A stretch of 64,000 bases of DNA from Rhodospirillales bacterium. GTDB taxonomy: Bacteria; Pseudomonadota; Alphaproteobacteria; Rhodospirillales; Shumkoniaceae. The notes below the pieces were generated by a model. The model was not told the DNA's origin and did no database searches. It saw nothing but the letters and a program-made list of their open reading frames with translations. The stretch lies in the NCBI GenBank assembly GCA_018432935.1, contig JAHDSF010000018.1, positions 62,001-126,000 on the forward strand, given 5' to 3'. Positions 27,113 to 35,948 of this stretch are shown piece after piece. Positions within the stretch are counted from its first letter, which is position 1, and each line of letters begins with the position of its first letter. A program made the position numbers and the translations under genes.

Positions 27113-27123
27113 CGGACGCGTTC

Positions 27124-27954
27124 TCAGTCGATCAGGGCACCGCCGGGCTCGAAGAACGGATGCGGCCCCACGAACGTGCCGATGAAGCTGAGATGAGTAA
27201 CGACCTGCCCGTCCTCCGTGATGCGGAACAGGCGGATGGCCGGCGGCTCTAGGGTGAAGGTCGAGGGCCCCTCCGGGTGGAGGTCGAGCGTCACCACGTG
27301 GGCGGAATTGGGCCCGATGCTGACGCCGATTCCGGCGATCGTCGTCTCGATCGGCCTGTGGACATGGCCGCAGGCGACGTGGCGCACCTGGGAATGCCGC
27401 GACAGCACCGAGAACAGGGCCTCGGCATCGAACAGGTTCTGCACGTCCATGTGACGAATGCCGGTCACGAACGGCGGGTGGTGGAGAAAGAGCAGCGTCG
27501 GCTGTTTCGGCGCTTCCGACAGGGCGTCGTCCAGCCAACGCAGCCGCTCCGGTCCCAGCAGCCCATGAGGTTCGCCTCTGCGGCTGGAATCGAGGCCGAT
27601 CAGGCGGATCTGCCCGTGGTCGACGGCGTAGTTCAAGGCCTCGCCGTCGGTCGGCAGGTAGGCATGGTCGCGAAACGCCTCGCGCATGGTCCGGGCGTCG
27701 TCGTGGTTGCCCGGCACGACGTAGTACGGACAGCGAAGCTGATCGAGAATCGGCCTCAATGCGCCGTAATCCTCGGCCCGCCCCATGTCTGCCAGATCGC
27801 CGGTTGCGATCACCGCGGCAATCGGCGGGCTGAAGGCGTTGACGTGGGCGACCGCCTTCTCGAGAAAGCCGGCAGCGTCCACCAGCCCGTAGGCGAGCTT
27901 GCGCCCCACCTTGAGGTGGCAGTCCGTGATCTGGGCGATCAGCAGTGCGCTCAT
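27124..27954 (-). CDS. Metallophosphoesterase (class III phosphodiesterase, CpdA/GpdQ-like)
   Basis: 276-aa dinuclear-metal phosphohydrolase. All metal-binding motifs are present: DCH (ITDCHLKVG), GDLAD, GNHDD, HHPPF and GHVHRP. No signal peptide is seen, so it should act in the cytoplasm. Its start overlaps the importer ATPase stop by 4 bp, making it the last gene of the LacI-led operon. This suggests it hydrolyses an imported phosphodiester (for example a glycerophosphodiester). That substrate is inference; the family also includes cAMP phosphodiesterases. Confidence 0.88.
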   Translation of the reverse strand: MSALLIAQITDCHLKVGRKLAYGLVDAAGFLEKAVAHVNAFSPPIAAVIATGDLADMGRAEDYGALRPILDQLRCPYYVVPGNHDDARTMREAFRDHAYLPTDGEALNYAVDHGQIRLIGLDSSRRGEPHGLLGPERLRWLDDALSEAPKQPTLLFLHHPPFVTGIRHMDVQNLFDAEALFSVLSRHSQVRHVACGHVHRPIETTIAGIGVSIGPNSAHVVTLDLHPEGPSTFTLEPPAIRLFRITEDGQVVTHLSFIGTFVGPHPFFEPGGALID

Positions 27955-29003
27955 TCCGCGGCCCCGATCACCATCAGGCCCTCAGGACGAATGCGGATCG
28001 GCACCTCGTCGCCCGACTGGAAGGTGCGCCGGCCCTCGCTTTCGACGACGATAGAGCCCTCGCCGATGCCCTCGAGAATCAGGCGGGTGCGGTCGCCGAG
28101 GAAAAACGCCGTCTTGACGCGCCCGGTGAAGTGGGCGTCTGGGGCGGCGACGATCTCCGCGTCCTCGGGCCGGAACAGAGCCTCGGCGGCCTGTCCCGGC
28201 GAGCGCCCGGAAGGCCACGGAATGGCAACGCCGGCCACCATCAGGCTGTCCGCGGACGCCACCGCCGGCAGGCGGTTGGCGGTGCCGACGAAATCGGCGA
28301 CGAAGGGGCTGGCCGGGCGGTAGTAGATGTCGCGCGGCGATCCGACCTGGGCGATGCGGCCCCGGCTCATCACCACGATGCGATCGCCCAGCGCCATCGC
28401 CTCCGCCTGGTCGTGGGTGACGTAGATGGCGGTGATACCGAGCCCGCGGAGCAGGCCGTCGATCTCGACGCGCAGACGCTCGCGGAGCAGGGCATCCAGC
28501 GCCGTCAGGGGCTCGTCGAGCAGCAGAACCCGGGGCCGCACCGCGATCGCCCGAGCCAGTGCCACCCGCTGCCGCTGGCCACCGGAGAGCTGGTCGATAG
28601 GACGATGGGCAAGGTCGGCGATATGCATCATCTCCAGCATCTCGTCGACTCTCGGCCCGCTCTCCGCGGCCGGCATCTTGCGGACCTTGAGGCCGTAGGC
28701 GACGTTTTCGCGCACCGTCATGTTGGGGAACAGGGCGTACGACTGGAAAACCATGCCGACGTTGCGCCGTTCGATCGGCAGCGTCGTGACATCGTCGTCG
28801 TTGAACAGGACGGTGCCCCCGGGGTCGGGCGCCGCCAGCCCCGCGACGATGCGCAGAAGCGTCGTCTTGCCGCACCCCGAGGGCCCGAGCAGCACCACGG
28901 TTTCCCCGCCGCGGACGTCGAGGTCTACGGGCTCGAGCGCCCGGGTGCCGTCGGGAAAGGTCTTGGCGCAGGCGGTGAGTCGGACGCGGGTGGACTCTGT
29001 CAT
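27951..29003 (-). CDS. ABC importer ATP-binding protein (PotA/PhnT-like)
   Basis: 350-aa ATPase. Walker A GPSGCGKTT, Q-loop FQSYALFP, canonical signature QLSGGQRQRVALARA, Walker B VLLLDEPLTALD and H-loop VTHDQAEA are intact. A C-terminal TOBE-like domain follows (about 240-350). The ATG at 29003 overlaps the permease stop by 4 bp; a longer open frame upstream is the permease in another frame. It energises import by the two permeases and binding protein encoded upstream in the same operon. Confidence 0.94.
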   Translation of the reverse strand: MTESTRVRLTACAKTFPDGTRALEPVDLDVRGGETVVLLGPSGCGKTTLLRIVAGLAAPDPGGTVLFNDDDVTTLPIERRNVGMVFQSYALFPNMTVRENVAYGLKVRKMPAAESGPRVDEMLEMMHIADLAHRPIDQLSGGQRQRVALARAIAVRPRVLLLDEPLTALDALLRERLRVEIDGLLRGLGITAIYVTHDQAEAMALGDRIVVMSRGRIAQVGSPRDIYYRPASPFVADFVGTANRLPAVASADSLMVAGVAIPWPSGRSPGQAAEALFRPEDAEIVAAPDAHFTGRVKTAFFLGDRTRLILEGIGEGSIVVESEGRRTFQSGDEVPIRIRPEGLMVIGAAE

Positions 29004-29842
29004 GATTTGCTCCCCGAGACTGCGGGCACGCCCGAATCCTCGGGCGCCCGGCGCTTGATGCGGCTGCGGTCCTGGCTCGACACCATCTGCATGGCGATCA
29101 GCAGCGGCACGATCATGATGAAAAAGACGACGGTGTAGGCGCTCGCAACCTCCAGCCGCATCGAGGCGTACGAGTCGGCAAGCCCGACCGGCAGGGTCTT
29201 GGTCATCGGCGTGTGCAGCATCCAGGTGAGATTGAACTCGCCCACCGACAGCGTCACCACCATCAGGGCCCCGGCAAGGATGCCCGGCTTGCAGTTGGGC
29301 AGGACGACAGTGAACAGGCGCCGCCAGAACCCGGCGCCCAGGCTGGCGGCGCTCTCCTCCAGTTCGGCGACGTTGATGCTGTACAGCACCGCCATCACCG
29401 AGCGGACCATGAACGGCAGCGTATAGAGGACGTGGCCGACCAGGATGAAGACCCAGCTCGCCCGGAAATCCTTGACCCCGCCGTACGTGATGATCAGGGC
29501 CAGGGCAGTGGCCAGTCCTGGCACCGCCACCGGCAGCACGATCGTCTCCTCGATGGCGCGGGCCACTCGGCCGCCAAGGCGGTAGAGCGAATAGGCGGCC
29601 GGCAGGCCCAGGACAAGCGTCACCGCCAGGCACCACAGCGCGATCTGCAGCGACAGGACGACCGTCTCGGCGTAGAGACCCCAGACCTGAGCGAGCCAGC
29701 GCACGGTCAGGCCGCTGCGCAGGCCGATGAAGAAGTTTTCGGTCAGCCCGGCCAGCACCGAAAGCATGACCGGCACCACCAGGAACGCGCACACGCCAAG
29801 GGTGAAGGCAAGCTGGAGATGGAAGAACAGACGCGGTCTCAT
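29000..29842 (-). CDS. ABC importer permease (second of two)
   Basis: 280-aa inner-membrane permease with about six TM segments. The ATPase-docking EAA loop reads LEESAASLGAGFWRRLFTVVLP. It resembles PotC/PhnV-type permeases. The start at 29842 is chosen for the GAGGGGAGG ribosome-binding site six bases upstream and a normal N-terminus (MRPRLFFHLQLAF). It follows the other permease after a 13-bp gap and overlaps the ATPase gene by 4 bp. Confidence 0.92.
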   Translation of the reverse strand: MRPRLFFHLQLAFTLGVCAFLVVPVMLSVLAGLTENFFIGLRSGLTVRWLAQVWGLYAETVVLSLQIALWCLAVTLVLGLPAAYSLYRLGGRVARAIEETIVLPVAVPGLATALALIITYGGVKDFRASWVFILVGHVLYTLPFMVRSVMAVLYSINVAELEESAASLGAGFWRRLFTVVLPNCKPGILAGALMVVTLSVGEFNLTWMLHTPMTKTLPVGLADSYASMRLEVASAYTVVFFIMIVPLLIAMQMVSSQDRSRIKRRAPEDSGVPAVSGSKS

Positions 29843-29855
29843 TGCAGGCCTCCCC

Positions 29856-30680
29856 TCATCCCGACGCCGCAACCGAAGAGCCGGCAAAGGTGCGGGCGGC
29901 GAACAGCGCGACCCAGGTCACCAGACCGAGCACGATCGACAGCGTCGCCGCGCTGACGATGTTCGCGTTCAGCGTGAACTCGGTATAGATCGTCATCGGC
30001 AGGACATCGATGTTGGTGGCCAGCGTGAAGGCGGTGCCGAACGCGCCCATCGAGGTCGCGAAGCAGATGCCGCCCGAAGCGATGAGGCCGGGGCTGAGCG
30101 CGGGCAGCACGACGTCGAGCACCACCCGCCAGGCGGGGGCACCGAGCGAGCGCGCCGCTTCCTCCAGCGCCGGGTCCAGCTTCTCGGCCGCGGCCATCAG
30201 GGTCAGAATGACCCGCGGGATCGAGAAGTAGAGGTAGCCGAGGAACAGGCCGCCCATGGAATAGGCGAACACCAGCTTTTCGCCGGTCAGCGCCTTGGTG
30301 ATGTCGCCGATCAGGCCCTGGCGGCCGGCCAGCAGAATCATCATGAAGCCGATGACGACGCCGGGAAAGGCGAGCGGCAGCGTGAGGACCGCGATCAGCG
30401 TCTCGCGGCCGGGGAAGCGATTGCGCACCAAGAACAGCCCGGCCACCGTGGAGATCGCCAGCGCGGCCACCGTCACCGCCGCCGACAGCACCAGCGTCGC
30501 GACCATGCTTTCGAAATGACGCGGCGTGTTGATGATCGAAAGATATGCCGAAAGCCCGGCCTCGCCGGTGGCGCCGACGACGGCCAGTTGAGCCATCGGC
30601 ACCAGGAAGAACGCGGCGAAGGCGATGCCGAGCGGCAGGACGAGAACAAACAGGCGTGGATAGTCGTCGCGCTGATCCAT
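29856..30680 (-). CDS. ABC importer permease (first of two)
   Basis: 274-aa permease with about six TM segments and EAA loop LEEAARSLGAPAWRVVLDVVLP, of the PotB/PhnU type. An in-frame TTG six codons upstream is less likely, because AGAGGGG lies seven bases before the ATG at 30680. A strong hairpin separates this gene from the binding-protein gene upstream, probably setting lower expression for the membrane parts. Confidence 0.92.
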   Translation of the reverse strand: MDQRDDYPRLFVLVLPLGIAFAAFFLVPMAQLAVVGATGEAGLSAYLSIINTPRHFESMVATLVLSAAVTVAALAISTVAGLFLVRNRFPGRETLIAVLTLPLAFPGVVIGFMMILLAGRQGLIGDITKALTGEKLVFAYSMGGLFLGYLYFSIPRVILTLMAAAEKLDPALEEAARSLGAPAWRVVLDVVLPALSPGLIASGGICFATSMGAFGTAFTLATNIDVLPMTIYTEFTLNANIVSAATLSIVLGLVTWVALFAARTFAGSSVAASG

Positions 30681-30702
30681 CACGCGGCCCCTCTTCAAGT
30701 CG

Positions 30703-30739
30703 ACGGATGGTGGCCGGGCTTTAGTCCGGCCACCTCCGT
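30703..30739 (-). terminator. Intercistronic hairpin between binding-protein and permease genes
   Basis: GGTGGCCGG and CCGGCCACC pair as a 9-bp stem around an 8-base loop, extended by ACGGA/TCCGT across one bulged base to about 14 bp. It has no U-tract, so it is more likely an mRNA-stabilising or partial-termination element giving excess binding protein over permease than a full terminator. Confidence 0.45.
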
Positions 30740-30749
30740 CTCGTTGGCC

Positions 30750-31763
30750 CTAGCGCGCCTCGTTCAGATAACGCTCGGTGAACTTGGGCTGGACCTCGGC
30801 CATCTTCCCGTAGTCGATCGCCTTGGCCCGCGCGTACTCGGAATCGGGCAGGAACTTCGCCGCCGCCTCCTTGGACATCGCGCTGGCGCGGACCGGCCGC
30901 AGGAACGCGTTCGCCCACACCGCCTGGCCGGTGTCGGAGAGCAGGAAATCGAGGATCTTCTTGGCGTTCTCGGGATGCGGCGCCCCTTTGACCAGCGACA
31001 TGACGTAGGGGACGACGACCGTGCCCTCGGCGGGAATGACGAACACACAGTTGCTCTTGTCGGTGTACTTCGCTCGGTAGGCGTTGAAGTCGTAATCGAA
31101 CAGGATCGGGATCTCGCCCGACAGCACCCGTGCGTAGGACGTCTGCTTGGGGACGATCGGATCGTTCTTGGCCAGCTTCTTGAAGTACTCGATGCCGGGC
31201 GTGAAATCGTCGAGCTTGCCGCCGAGAGCGAGGTTGACCGCCACCGCCCCGACATAGCCGACGAAGGCGCTGGACGGGTCGAGGAAGCCGACCATGCCCT
31301 TGTAGTCGGGCTTCAGCAGGTCGGACCACGATTGCGGCACCGGCTTGCCCCCCAGGGCATCGACGTTGACGAACAGCCCGAGGGTGCCGGAGTGGATGGT
31401 ATGCCAGTATCCCTCGGAATCCTTGAGGCCGTCCGGGATGTCGGTCCAATGGGCGGGCTTGTAGGGGGCTACGACGCCCTTTTCCTTGGCCTGGATGCCG
31501 AACGACACGCCGAAATAGGCGATGTCGGCCACCGGGCTTCCCTTCTCGGCCAGCAGCTGCGACAGCGCCTGCCCCGAGTTCTTGTTGTCGTGCGGCACCA
31601 CCAGACCGAGGTTCTTCTTGATCTGCTCGAGCTGGGTCGCCCAGTCGGCCCACTGCGGCGGGCAGTTATAGCAGATCGCATCGGCGGCATCCGCGGCGGA
31701 CGCCGCAAGCCCGACCACCAGGGCTGCACCGACCGCGGCATTTCTGAAAGCGTTTCCCTTCAT
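30750..31763 (-). CDS. Periplasmic solute-binding protein of ABC importer (type 2 PBP fold)
   Basis: 337 aa. The signal peptide is about 1-26 (AALVVGLAASAADA). The mature N-terminus has an unusual CYNC pair just before PPQWADW. Body motifs: VADIAYFGVSFG, YWHTIHSGTLGLFVN, DLLKPDYKGMVGFLDPSSAF and PILFDYDFNAYR, as in Fe3+/polyamine/aminoethylphosphonate-type binding proteins. The start overlaps the lacI-type gene stop by 4 bp. Ligand unknown; the operon's phosphodiesterase hints at an organophosphate. Confidence 0.9.
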   Translation of the reverse strand: MKGNAFRNAAVGAALVVGLAASAADAADAICYNCPPQWADWATQLEQIKKNLGLVVPHDNKNSGQALSQLLAEKGSPVADIAYFGVSFGIQAKEKGVVAPYKPAHWTDIPDGLKDSEGYWHTIHSGTLGLFVNVDALGGKPVPQSWSDLLKPDYKGMVGFLDPSSAFVGYVGAVAVNLALGGKLDDFTPGIEYFKKLAKNDPIVPKQTSYARVLSGEIPILFDYDFNAYRAKYTDKSNCVFVIPAEGTVVVPYVMSLVKGAPHPENAKKILDFLLSDTGQAVWANAFLRPVRASAMSKEAAAKFLPDSEYARAKAIDYGKMAEVQPKFTERYLNEAR

Positions 31764-32821
31764 GACGGGGTTCTCCTCTGTGCTCCGTGGAGGTTGTTGT
31801 CGGCATCGGTGGCCCGCCGGGCGGCCTGCCCAGCGGATTCCCCTAGCCTGAGGACGTGGGGGAGGATCGTGACGGCCGGCTCCTCCCGACCGGCAAGGCG
31901 GCTGGTGAGCTTCACGGCGGCCGCCCTTCCCATCTCGCGCGCCGGCTGCACGATGGTGGCGAGCGTGGGGTGGAGATGCGTGCCGACGGCGATGCCGTCG
32001 AAGCCGATGACCGAAACGTCGTGCGGCACCTGAAAGCGCAGGCGGCTGAGGGCGCCGATGACCGCGATCGCGAGCAGGTCGTTGGAGCAGAACAAGGCGG
32101 TCGGAGCCTCCCCTCCCGCCGTATAGAGCGGCGCCAGCACCGACTCCATGTCCTGTTCGAGGAACGACACTTCCCGGACCGCCGGAGGCGGCGCGCCGAG
32201 CTGTGCCAGCCGCTGGACGAAGCCGCGATGGCGCGCCTCTGCCCGGTCGGAGGCGCTGAACCGGCCGGAGATCATGCCCACCCTGGCATGCCCAAGGGCG
32301 AGCAACGCATCGGCCACCGCGCGTCCCGCCGCCACGTTGTCGACGGCAACCGTCGGCCGACGCCTCGGCGAAGGCTGGTTGTGGACCAATACGTACGGCA
32401 CGCGATCCCGGTCGAGAGCGTCGAGGATCGTGCTGTGTTCGGGATCCGCCACCGTCAGGATCAGGCCGTCGACGCGGTAGCCGAGCAGCGCCGAAACCGC
32501 CCGCTCCTCCTCGGCCGCGTCGTAATCGGTGGAGGTGAACATCAGCGTGTAGCCGAGCGACCGGGCGGCTTCGTTGATGCCCGCCACGGTGTCGGCGAAG
32601 ATCGGATTCGACATCGAGGGAATGACGACCCCCAGCGCCATCGTGTGGGCCGTCTTGAGGCTGCGGCCGACGACGTTGGGCCGGAAGCCGAGCACCGAGA
32701 TCGCGTCGCGGATCCGCTCGGCGGTCTTCTCGCGCACGCGCCCGGTGCCGTTGACCAGCCGCGACACTGTCGCCACCGATACGCCGGCACGCCGCGCGAC
32801 ATCCCGGATCGTCGCCGTCAT
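31760..32821 (-). CDS. LacI-family transcriptional regulator
   Basis: 353 aa. The N-terminal helix-turn-helix reads IRDVARRAGVSVATVSRLVNG with the hinge helix RPNVVGRSLKT, followed by a periplasmic-binding-protein-like effector domain (GVVIPSMSNPIFADTVAGI; VIGFDGIAVGTHLHP). It is the first gene of the importer operon and overlaps the binding-protein gene by 4 bp. A CG-centred palindrome over its own -35 box indicates autoregulation and control of the whole operon. Ribosome-binding site GGGAGG (32825-32830). Confidence 0.94.
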   Translation of the reverse strand: MTATIRDVARRAGVSVATVSRLVNGTGRVREKTAERIRDAISVLGFRPNVVGRSLKTAHTMALGVVIPSMSNPIFADTVAGINEAARSLGYTLMFTSTDYDAAEEERAVSALLGYRVDGLILTVADPEHSTILDALDRDRVPYVLVHNQPSPRRRPTVAVDNVAAGRAVADALLALGHARVGMISGRFSASDRAEARHRGFVQRLAQLGAPPPAVREVSFLEQDMESVLAPLYTAGGEAPTALFCSNDLLAIAVIGALSRLRFQVPHDVSVIGFDGIAVGTHLHPTLATIVQPAREMGRAAAVKLTSRLAGREEPAVTILPHVLRLGESAGQAARRATDADNNLHGAQRRTPS

Positions 32822-32850
32822 GGGCCTCCCTTTCCCTTGACGCGGGGGAA

Positions 32851-32879
32851 ATTGTATACCGCGGCAGCTTTCACGTAAA
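32851..32879 (-). promoter_or_regulatory. Promoter of the LacI-importer operon
   Basis: On the minus strand TTTACG (-35, 32874-32879) and TACAAT (-10, 32851-32856, five of six consensus) are spaced by exactly 17 bp. The -35 box lies inside the operator palindrome, so repressor binding would block RNA polymerase. Confidence 0.6.
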
Positions 32880-32886
32880 CGTTTAC
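32875..32886. promoter_or_regulatory. LacI-type operator palindrome
   Basis: GTAAACGTTTAC is a perfect 12-bp inverted repeat with the central CG typical of LacI/GalR-family operators. It overlaps the -35 box of the promoter in front of the lacI-type gene. The next gene on the plus strand (DM13) starts about 90 bp away and could also be affected. Confidence 0.75.
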
Positions 32887-32977
32887 ATTTTTATGACGGA
32901 TCGTTGACGTTCGCGCGATGGCCCCTCAGATCACCGGTGAGCGCCACTCTTTCCGCGCGGCACAGCGGAGATCGGGC

Positions 32978-33478
32978 ATGAAGCGCCTTGCGGTGGGAAT
33001 GGTCGTCGGCCTGCTCGCCGGAACCGCGTTGGGGTTCGGCCTCGGCATCCTGGCATTTCCGTTCTGGTTCCTGAACGATCGGGCGCAGGAGATGCTGGCG
33101 GAGGGCGTTTCGCGCAGCCGCCACGCAGGGGGCACGTTCATCCACGTCAACCCGTCCGACCCCATCCACTGGGGAAAGGGAACCGTCACGCTCTACCGCG
33201 AGGACAAGGGCGGCGCTGTCCTGCACCTCGAGGACGACTTCGAGGTCGGCCCGGGGCCACGCTATCATCTCTATCTCGTCGACCGGGCCGAGGTCCGCAG
33301 CGACCGGGACTTCCAGGCCGCACGCAGCGTGGACTTGGGGCGGCTCCGCGCCTTCAAGGGCAGCCAGGTCTATACGCTGCCGACGGCTGTCGACGCCTCG
33401 CAGTACGCCAGCATTGTCGTCTGGTGCAGGGCCTTCGACGTCCTGATATCCCCGGCCTCCCTCGACCCGGCAAAGTGA
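32978..33478 (+). CDS. Membrane-anchored DM13-domain protein
   Basis: 166 aa. One N-terminal TM/signal anchor (about 6-30, VGMVVGLLAGTALGFGLGI) and a C-terminal DM13 domain (about 60-165): GTVTLYREDKGGAVLHLED, GPRYHLYLVD, LGRLRAFKGSQVYTLP and ASIVVWCRAFDVL. The conserved WC near the end belongs to the domain. DM13 has been proposed to have a redox/cytochrome-like role, but this is unproven in bacteria. The start at 32978 has CGGAG seven bases upstream; the open frame from 32918 lacks a good site. It is divergent from the LacI operon. Confidence 0.82.
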   Translation: MKRLAVGMVVGLLAGTALGFGLGILAFPFWFLNDRAQEMLAEGVSRSRHAGGTFIHVNPSDPIHWGKGTVTLYREDKGGAVLHLEDDFEVGPGPRYHLYLVDRAEVRSDRDFQAARSVDLGRLRAFKGSQVYTLPTAVDASQYASIVVWCRAFDVLISPASLDPAK

Positions 33479-33488
33479 CCCCGGCCGG

Positions 33489-35822
33489 CTATTTCGAGGT
33501 CGCCACGAAGACGCCATCCCAATCCGCGCCAGGGGACTCGCGCTCGTAGATGCGGATGCGCTCCTCGTAGAGGTCGTACAGACCCGCCAAGTTGAAGCCG
33601 TCGCTCCGTCGCCGGCAGTCGTCAAGGCGCTCGCCGGCGAGCCGCCAGTCCTGGGCCCGGTAGCAGCGCAGCATCGCCTCGTGGGATTCCCGCAGGCTGC
33701 GGAAGAAATCCGAGGCCGCCACCGTCTCGTCGCCAACCACCGTATGGATGGCGACCGCTTCCTTCTTGCCCTTGACCTTGATCAGGTCGAGCTCGAGGGT
33801 GGCGAAGTCGGCCACCAGGGCGCAGGTCGACTCGCCGATCACGCAGTCGACGCCGTAGGTCTTGCATTGCCCTTCCAGGCGCGAGGCGAGGTTGACCGCG
33901 TCGCCCAGCACCGAATAGTCGAACCGCTGGTCGGACCCCATGTTGCCGACCACCACCTCGCCCGAGTTGACGCCGACCCCGATCCGCAGCTCGGTCGGCG
34001 GTCGTTCCTTCGGATCGGGATCGCTCCTCAGGCGCTCGTTGAGCGGCTTCATCTCGGCGATCATGGCGAGCGCCGAACGGACGGCGTCCCGGGCGTGCTC
34101 GGGGTCTTCGAGCGGCGCATTCCAGAACGCCATGATGCAGTCGCCCATGTACTTGTCGACGGTGCCGCGGCGCTCCAGAATGATGCGGGTCAGCGGCGTC
34201 AGCAACCTGTTGACAAGACGGGTCAATCCCTCGGGGTGTGTCTTGAACGTCTCCGAGATGGTGGTGAAGCCGCGCACGTCGCAGAACAGCATGGTCATGT
34301 CGCGCTTCTCGCCGCCCAGCTTGAGCTGCGACGGATCCTCGGCCAGCCGCTCGACCATCGCCGGCGACAGATAGTGGCCGAAGGCGGAACGAACCTGCCG
34401 CTTCTGCGCCTCCTCGCGCGAGAAGCCCAAGTAAGTCATGGTCGTGTAGATCAGCAGCACGGCCACGATCGGGAACGTGGCGTCCAGAAGCACGCGATCA
34501 TGCACGAACTCGTGCCAGGATCCGTAGGCCGTGCCGCCTGCGATCACCAGGAACAGGCCGATTGTCCACTTGGCGCCGATCCACGGCACCAGCACGATGA
34601 CGAGCAGCCCCGCAAGCGCAAGCGCCGTCAACTCCCACAGCGTCATCATCTGGGGCCGTTCGAGCAGCCCGCCTCCCAGCACCGCTTCGATGACCTGCGC
34701 ATGCACCTCGACCCCCGGCATCCATTCGCCGACCGGGGTCGGGCGGATGTCGACGAGGCCGGTTGCCGACGTGCCAATAACCACGAGCTTCCCCTCGATG
34801 CGCGCGGGATCGACGGTTCCGTTCAGAACCTCGCGGGCCGAGACGTACTTGGCCGGGTCGTGCTGCGAGAAATAGGGCCAGACGCGGCCCATGCGGTCGG
34901 TAGGGATGGTGAAGAAGCCGCCCTGCGGGTTCTTGATCTTGACGTCCAGGATGCCGTCGTAGCCCGTCTCAATGAGCGCGGTCCGCTGCAACATCCCGAC
35001 GCGCAACATTTCGATCGGCAGCGTCGGATAGGCGTTGTCGCCCTGCCTGAAGAAGGTTGGCACCCGGCGTACCGTCCCGTCTGGCTCGGGCGCCAGCGAG
35101 AAAATACCATGGCCCGAGGCCGCGTCCTCGAGAGCCGGCACGTTGCGCACGAGTCCGGCGAACGGTTGCAGGAAGCTCGACGGCGACGGTGCATCCTTGA
35201 ACATCTGCTTCCAGGCCACGGACTTGGCCGGGAGCGGATTGGCATCGGCGGTGGACGCCGCCGCCTCTTCCCCGCTGAACAGGACGGCCTGCCCGAGCAC
35301 CACCCGCCCCGCCTCTTCCACCCGGTTGCCGATCCGGAGCTGGAACCGGGTCTGCTTGAAGACGTCGGCCAGCAGATCGTCGTTGCTTGGCATCGCGCGC
35401 AGCTTGGCCCGGGTCTCCTCGTCGAGACCGTAGAGGGTGCCGGCGATGCGGTCGGGATTGAGCCGGTCCGGCTCCGGAAACACGACGTCGAAGGCGATCA
35501 CCGCCGCCCCCGCGTTGGCGAGGTTGACCACCAGCTGGGCCAGCGTGGTGCGCGGCCACGGCCACTGCCCCAACTCCTTGAGGCTCGCTTCGTCGATGTC
35601 GACGATCGTCACCGGGCGCTCGCCGACCACGCGCGGCCGGAACTGCTGGTACATGTCGAAGGTCTTGGTGCGCAGGTACTCGACCGGGTACGGGTCGGCC
35701 CATGATAGCGCGACGAAGGCGGCCAGCATCGCCAGGCCGACCCCGCGGTCCAAGGAAAAGAGCTTGCGAAACGAGAACCTGCGGCGGGCTCCCCCCTGCC
35801 GCGCGAACGGCGTCCAGCGCAT
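33489..35822 (-). CDS. CHASE2-domain class III adenylate cyclase
   Basis: 777 aa. TM1 at about 28-45, an extracytoplasmic CHASE2 sensor (about 50-385; VTIVDIDEASLKELGQWPWPR), then three TM segments (about 395-475), and a class III cyclase domain (about 510-690). Metal Asp residues are present in MLFCDVRGFTTISE and GDCIMAFWNAP. VDKYMGD offers the ATP-selecting Lys, and VLGDAVNLASRLEG supplies the second-subunit residues. It should make cAMP in response to a periplasmic signal. The C-terminal tail of about 80 residues is helical. It is convergent with DM13 and divergent from the second T1SS pair. Confidence 0.93.
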   Translation of the reverse strand: MRWTPFARQGGARRRFSFRKLFSLDRGVGLAMLAAFVALSWADPYPVEYLRTKTFDMYQQFRPRVVGERPVTIVDIDEASLKELGQWPWPRTTLAQLVVNLANAGAAVIAFDVVFPEPDRLNPDRIAGTLYGLDEETRAKLRAMPSNDDLLADVFKQTRFQLRIGNRVEEAGRVVLGQAVLFSGEEAAASTADANPLPAKSVAWKQMFKDAPSPSSFLQPFAGLVRNVPALEDAASGHGIFSLAPEPDGTVRRVPTFFRQGDNAYPTLPIEMLRVGMLQRTALIETGYDGILDVKIKNPQGGFFTIPTDRMGRVWPYFSQHDPAKYVSAREVLNGTVDPARIEGKLVVIGTSATGLVDIRPTPVGEWMPGVEVHAQVIEAVLGGGLLERPQMMTLWELTALALAGLLVIVLVPWIGAKWTIGLFLVIAGGTAYGSWHEFVHDRVLLDATFPIVAVLLIYTTMTYLGFSREEAQKRQVRSAFGHYLSPAMVERLAEDPSQLKLGGEKRDMTMLFCDVRGFTTISETFKTHPEGLTRLVNRLLTPLTRIILERRGTVDKYMGDCIMAFWNAPLEDPEHARDAVRSALAMIAEMKPLNERLRSDPDPKERPPTELRIGVGVNSGEVVVGNMGSDQRFDYSVLGDAVNLASRLEGQCKTYGVDCVIGESTCALVADFATLELDLIKVKGKKEAVAIHTVVGDETVAASDFFRSLRESHEAMLRCYRAQDWRLAGERLDDCRRRSDGFNLAGLYDLYEERIRIYERESPGADWDGVFVATSK

Positions 35823-35948
35823 GCGTCCCCCCGAGCCAGCGCGGGCTCCAGGTTACCATGTTTCGCCGGCGCTGCCAGCCGGCCGCGGCGCGCTGGCGCA
35901 TCTTCATGGTACATCATATACTTCGCCCAGAAGCTGGGGGCGGGCGGC

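Noticed and set aside
29727..32033. 768-codon plus-strand frame opposite the ABC importer genes
   Set aside because: Low-complexity antisense translation; the minus strand carries five recognisable genes with overlaps and ribosome-binding sites.
33681..35705. 674-codon plus-strand frame opposite the adenylate cyclase
   Set aside because: No motif on this strand; the minus strand encodes complete CHASE2 and cyclase domains.
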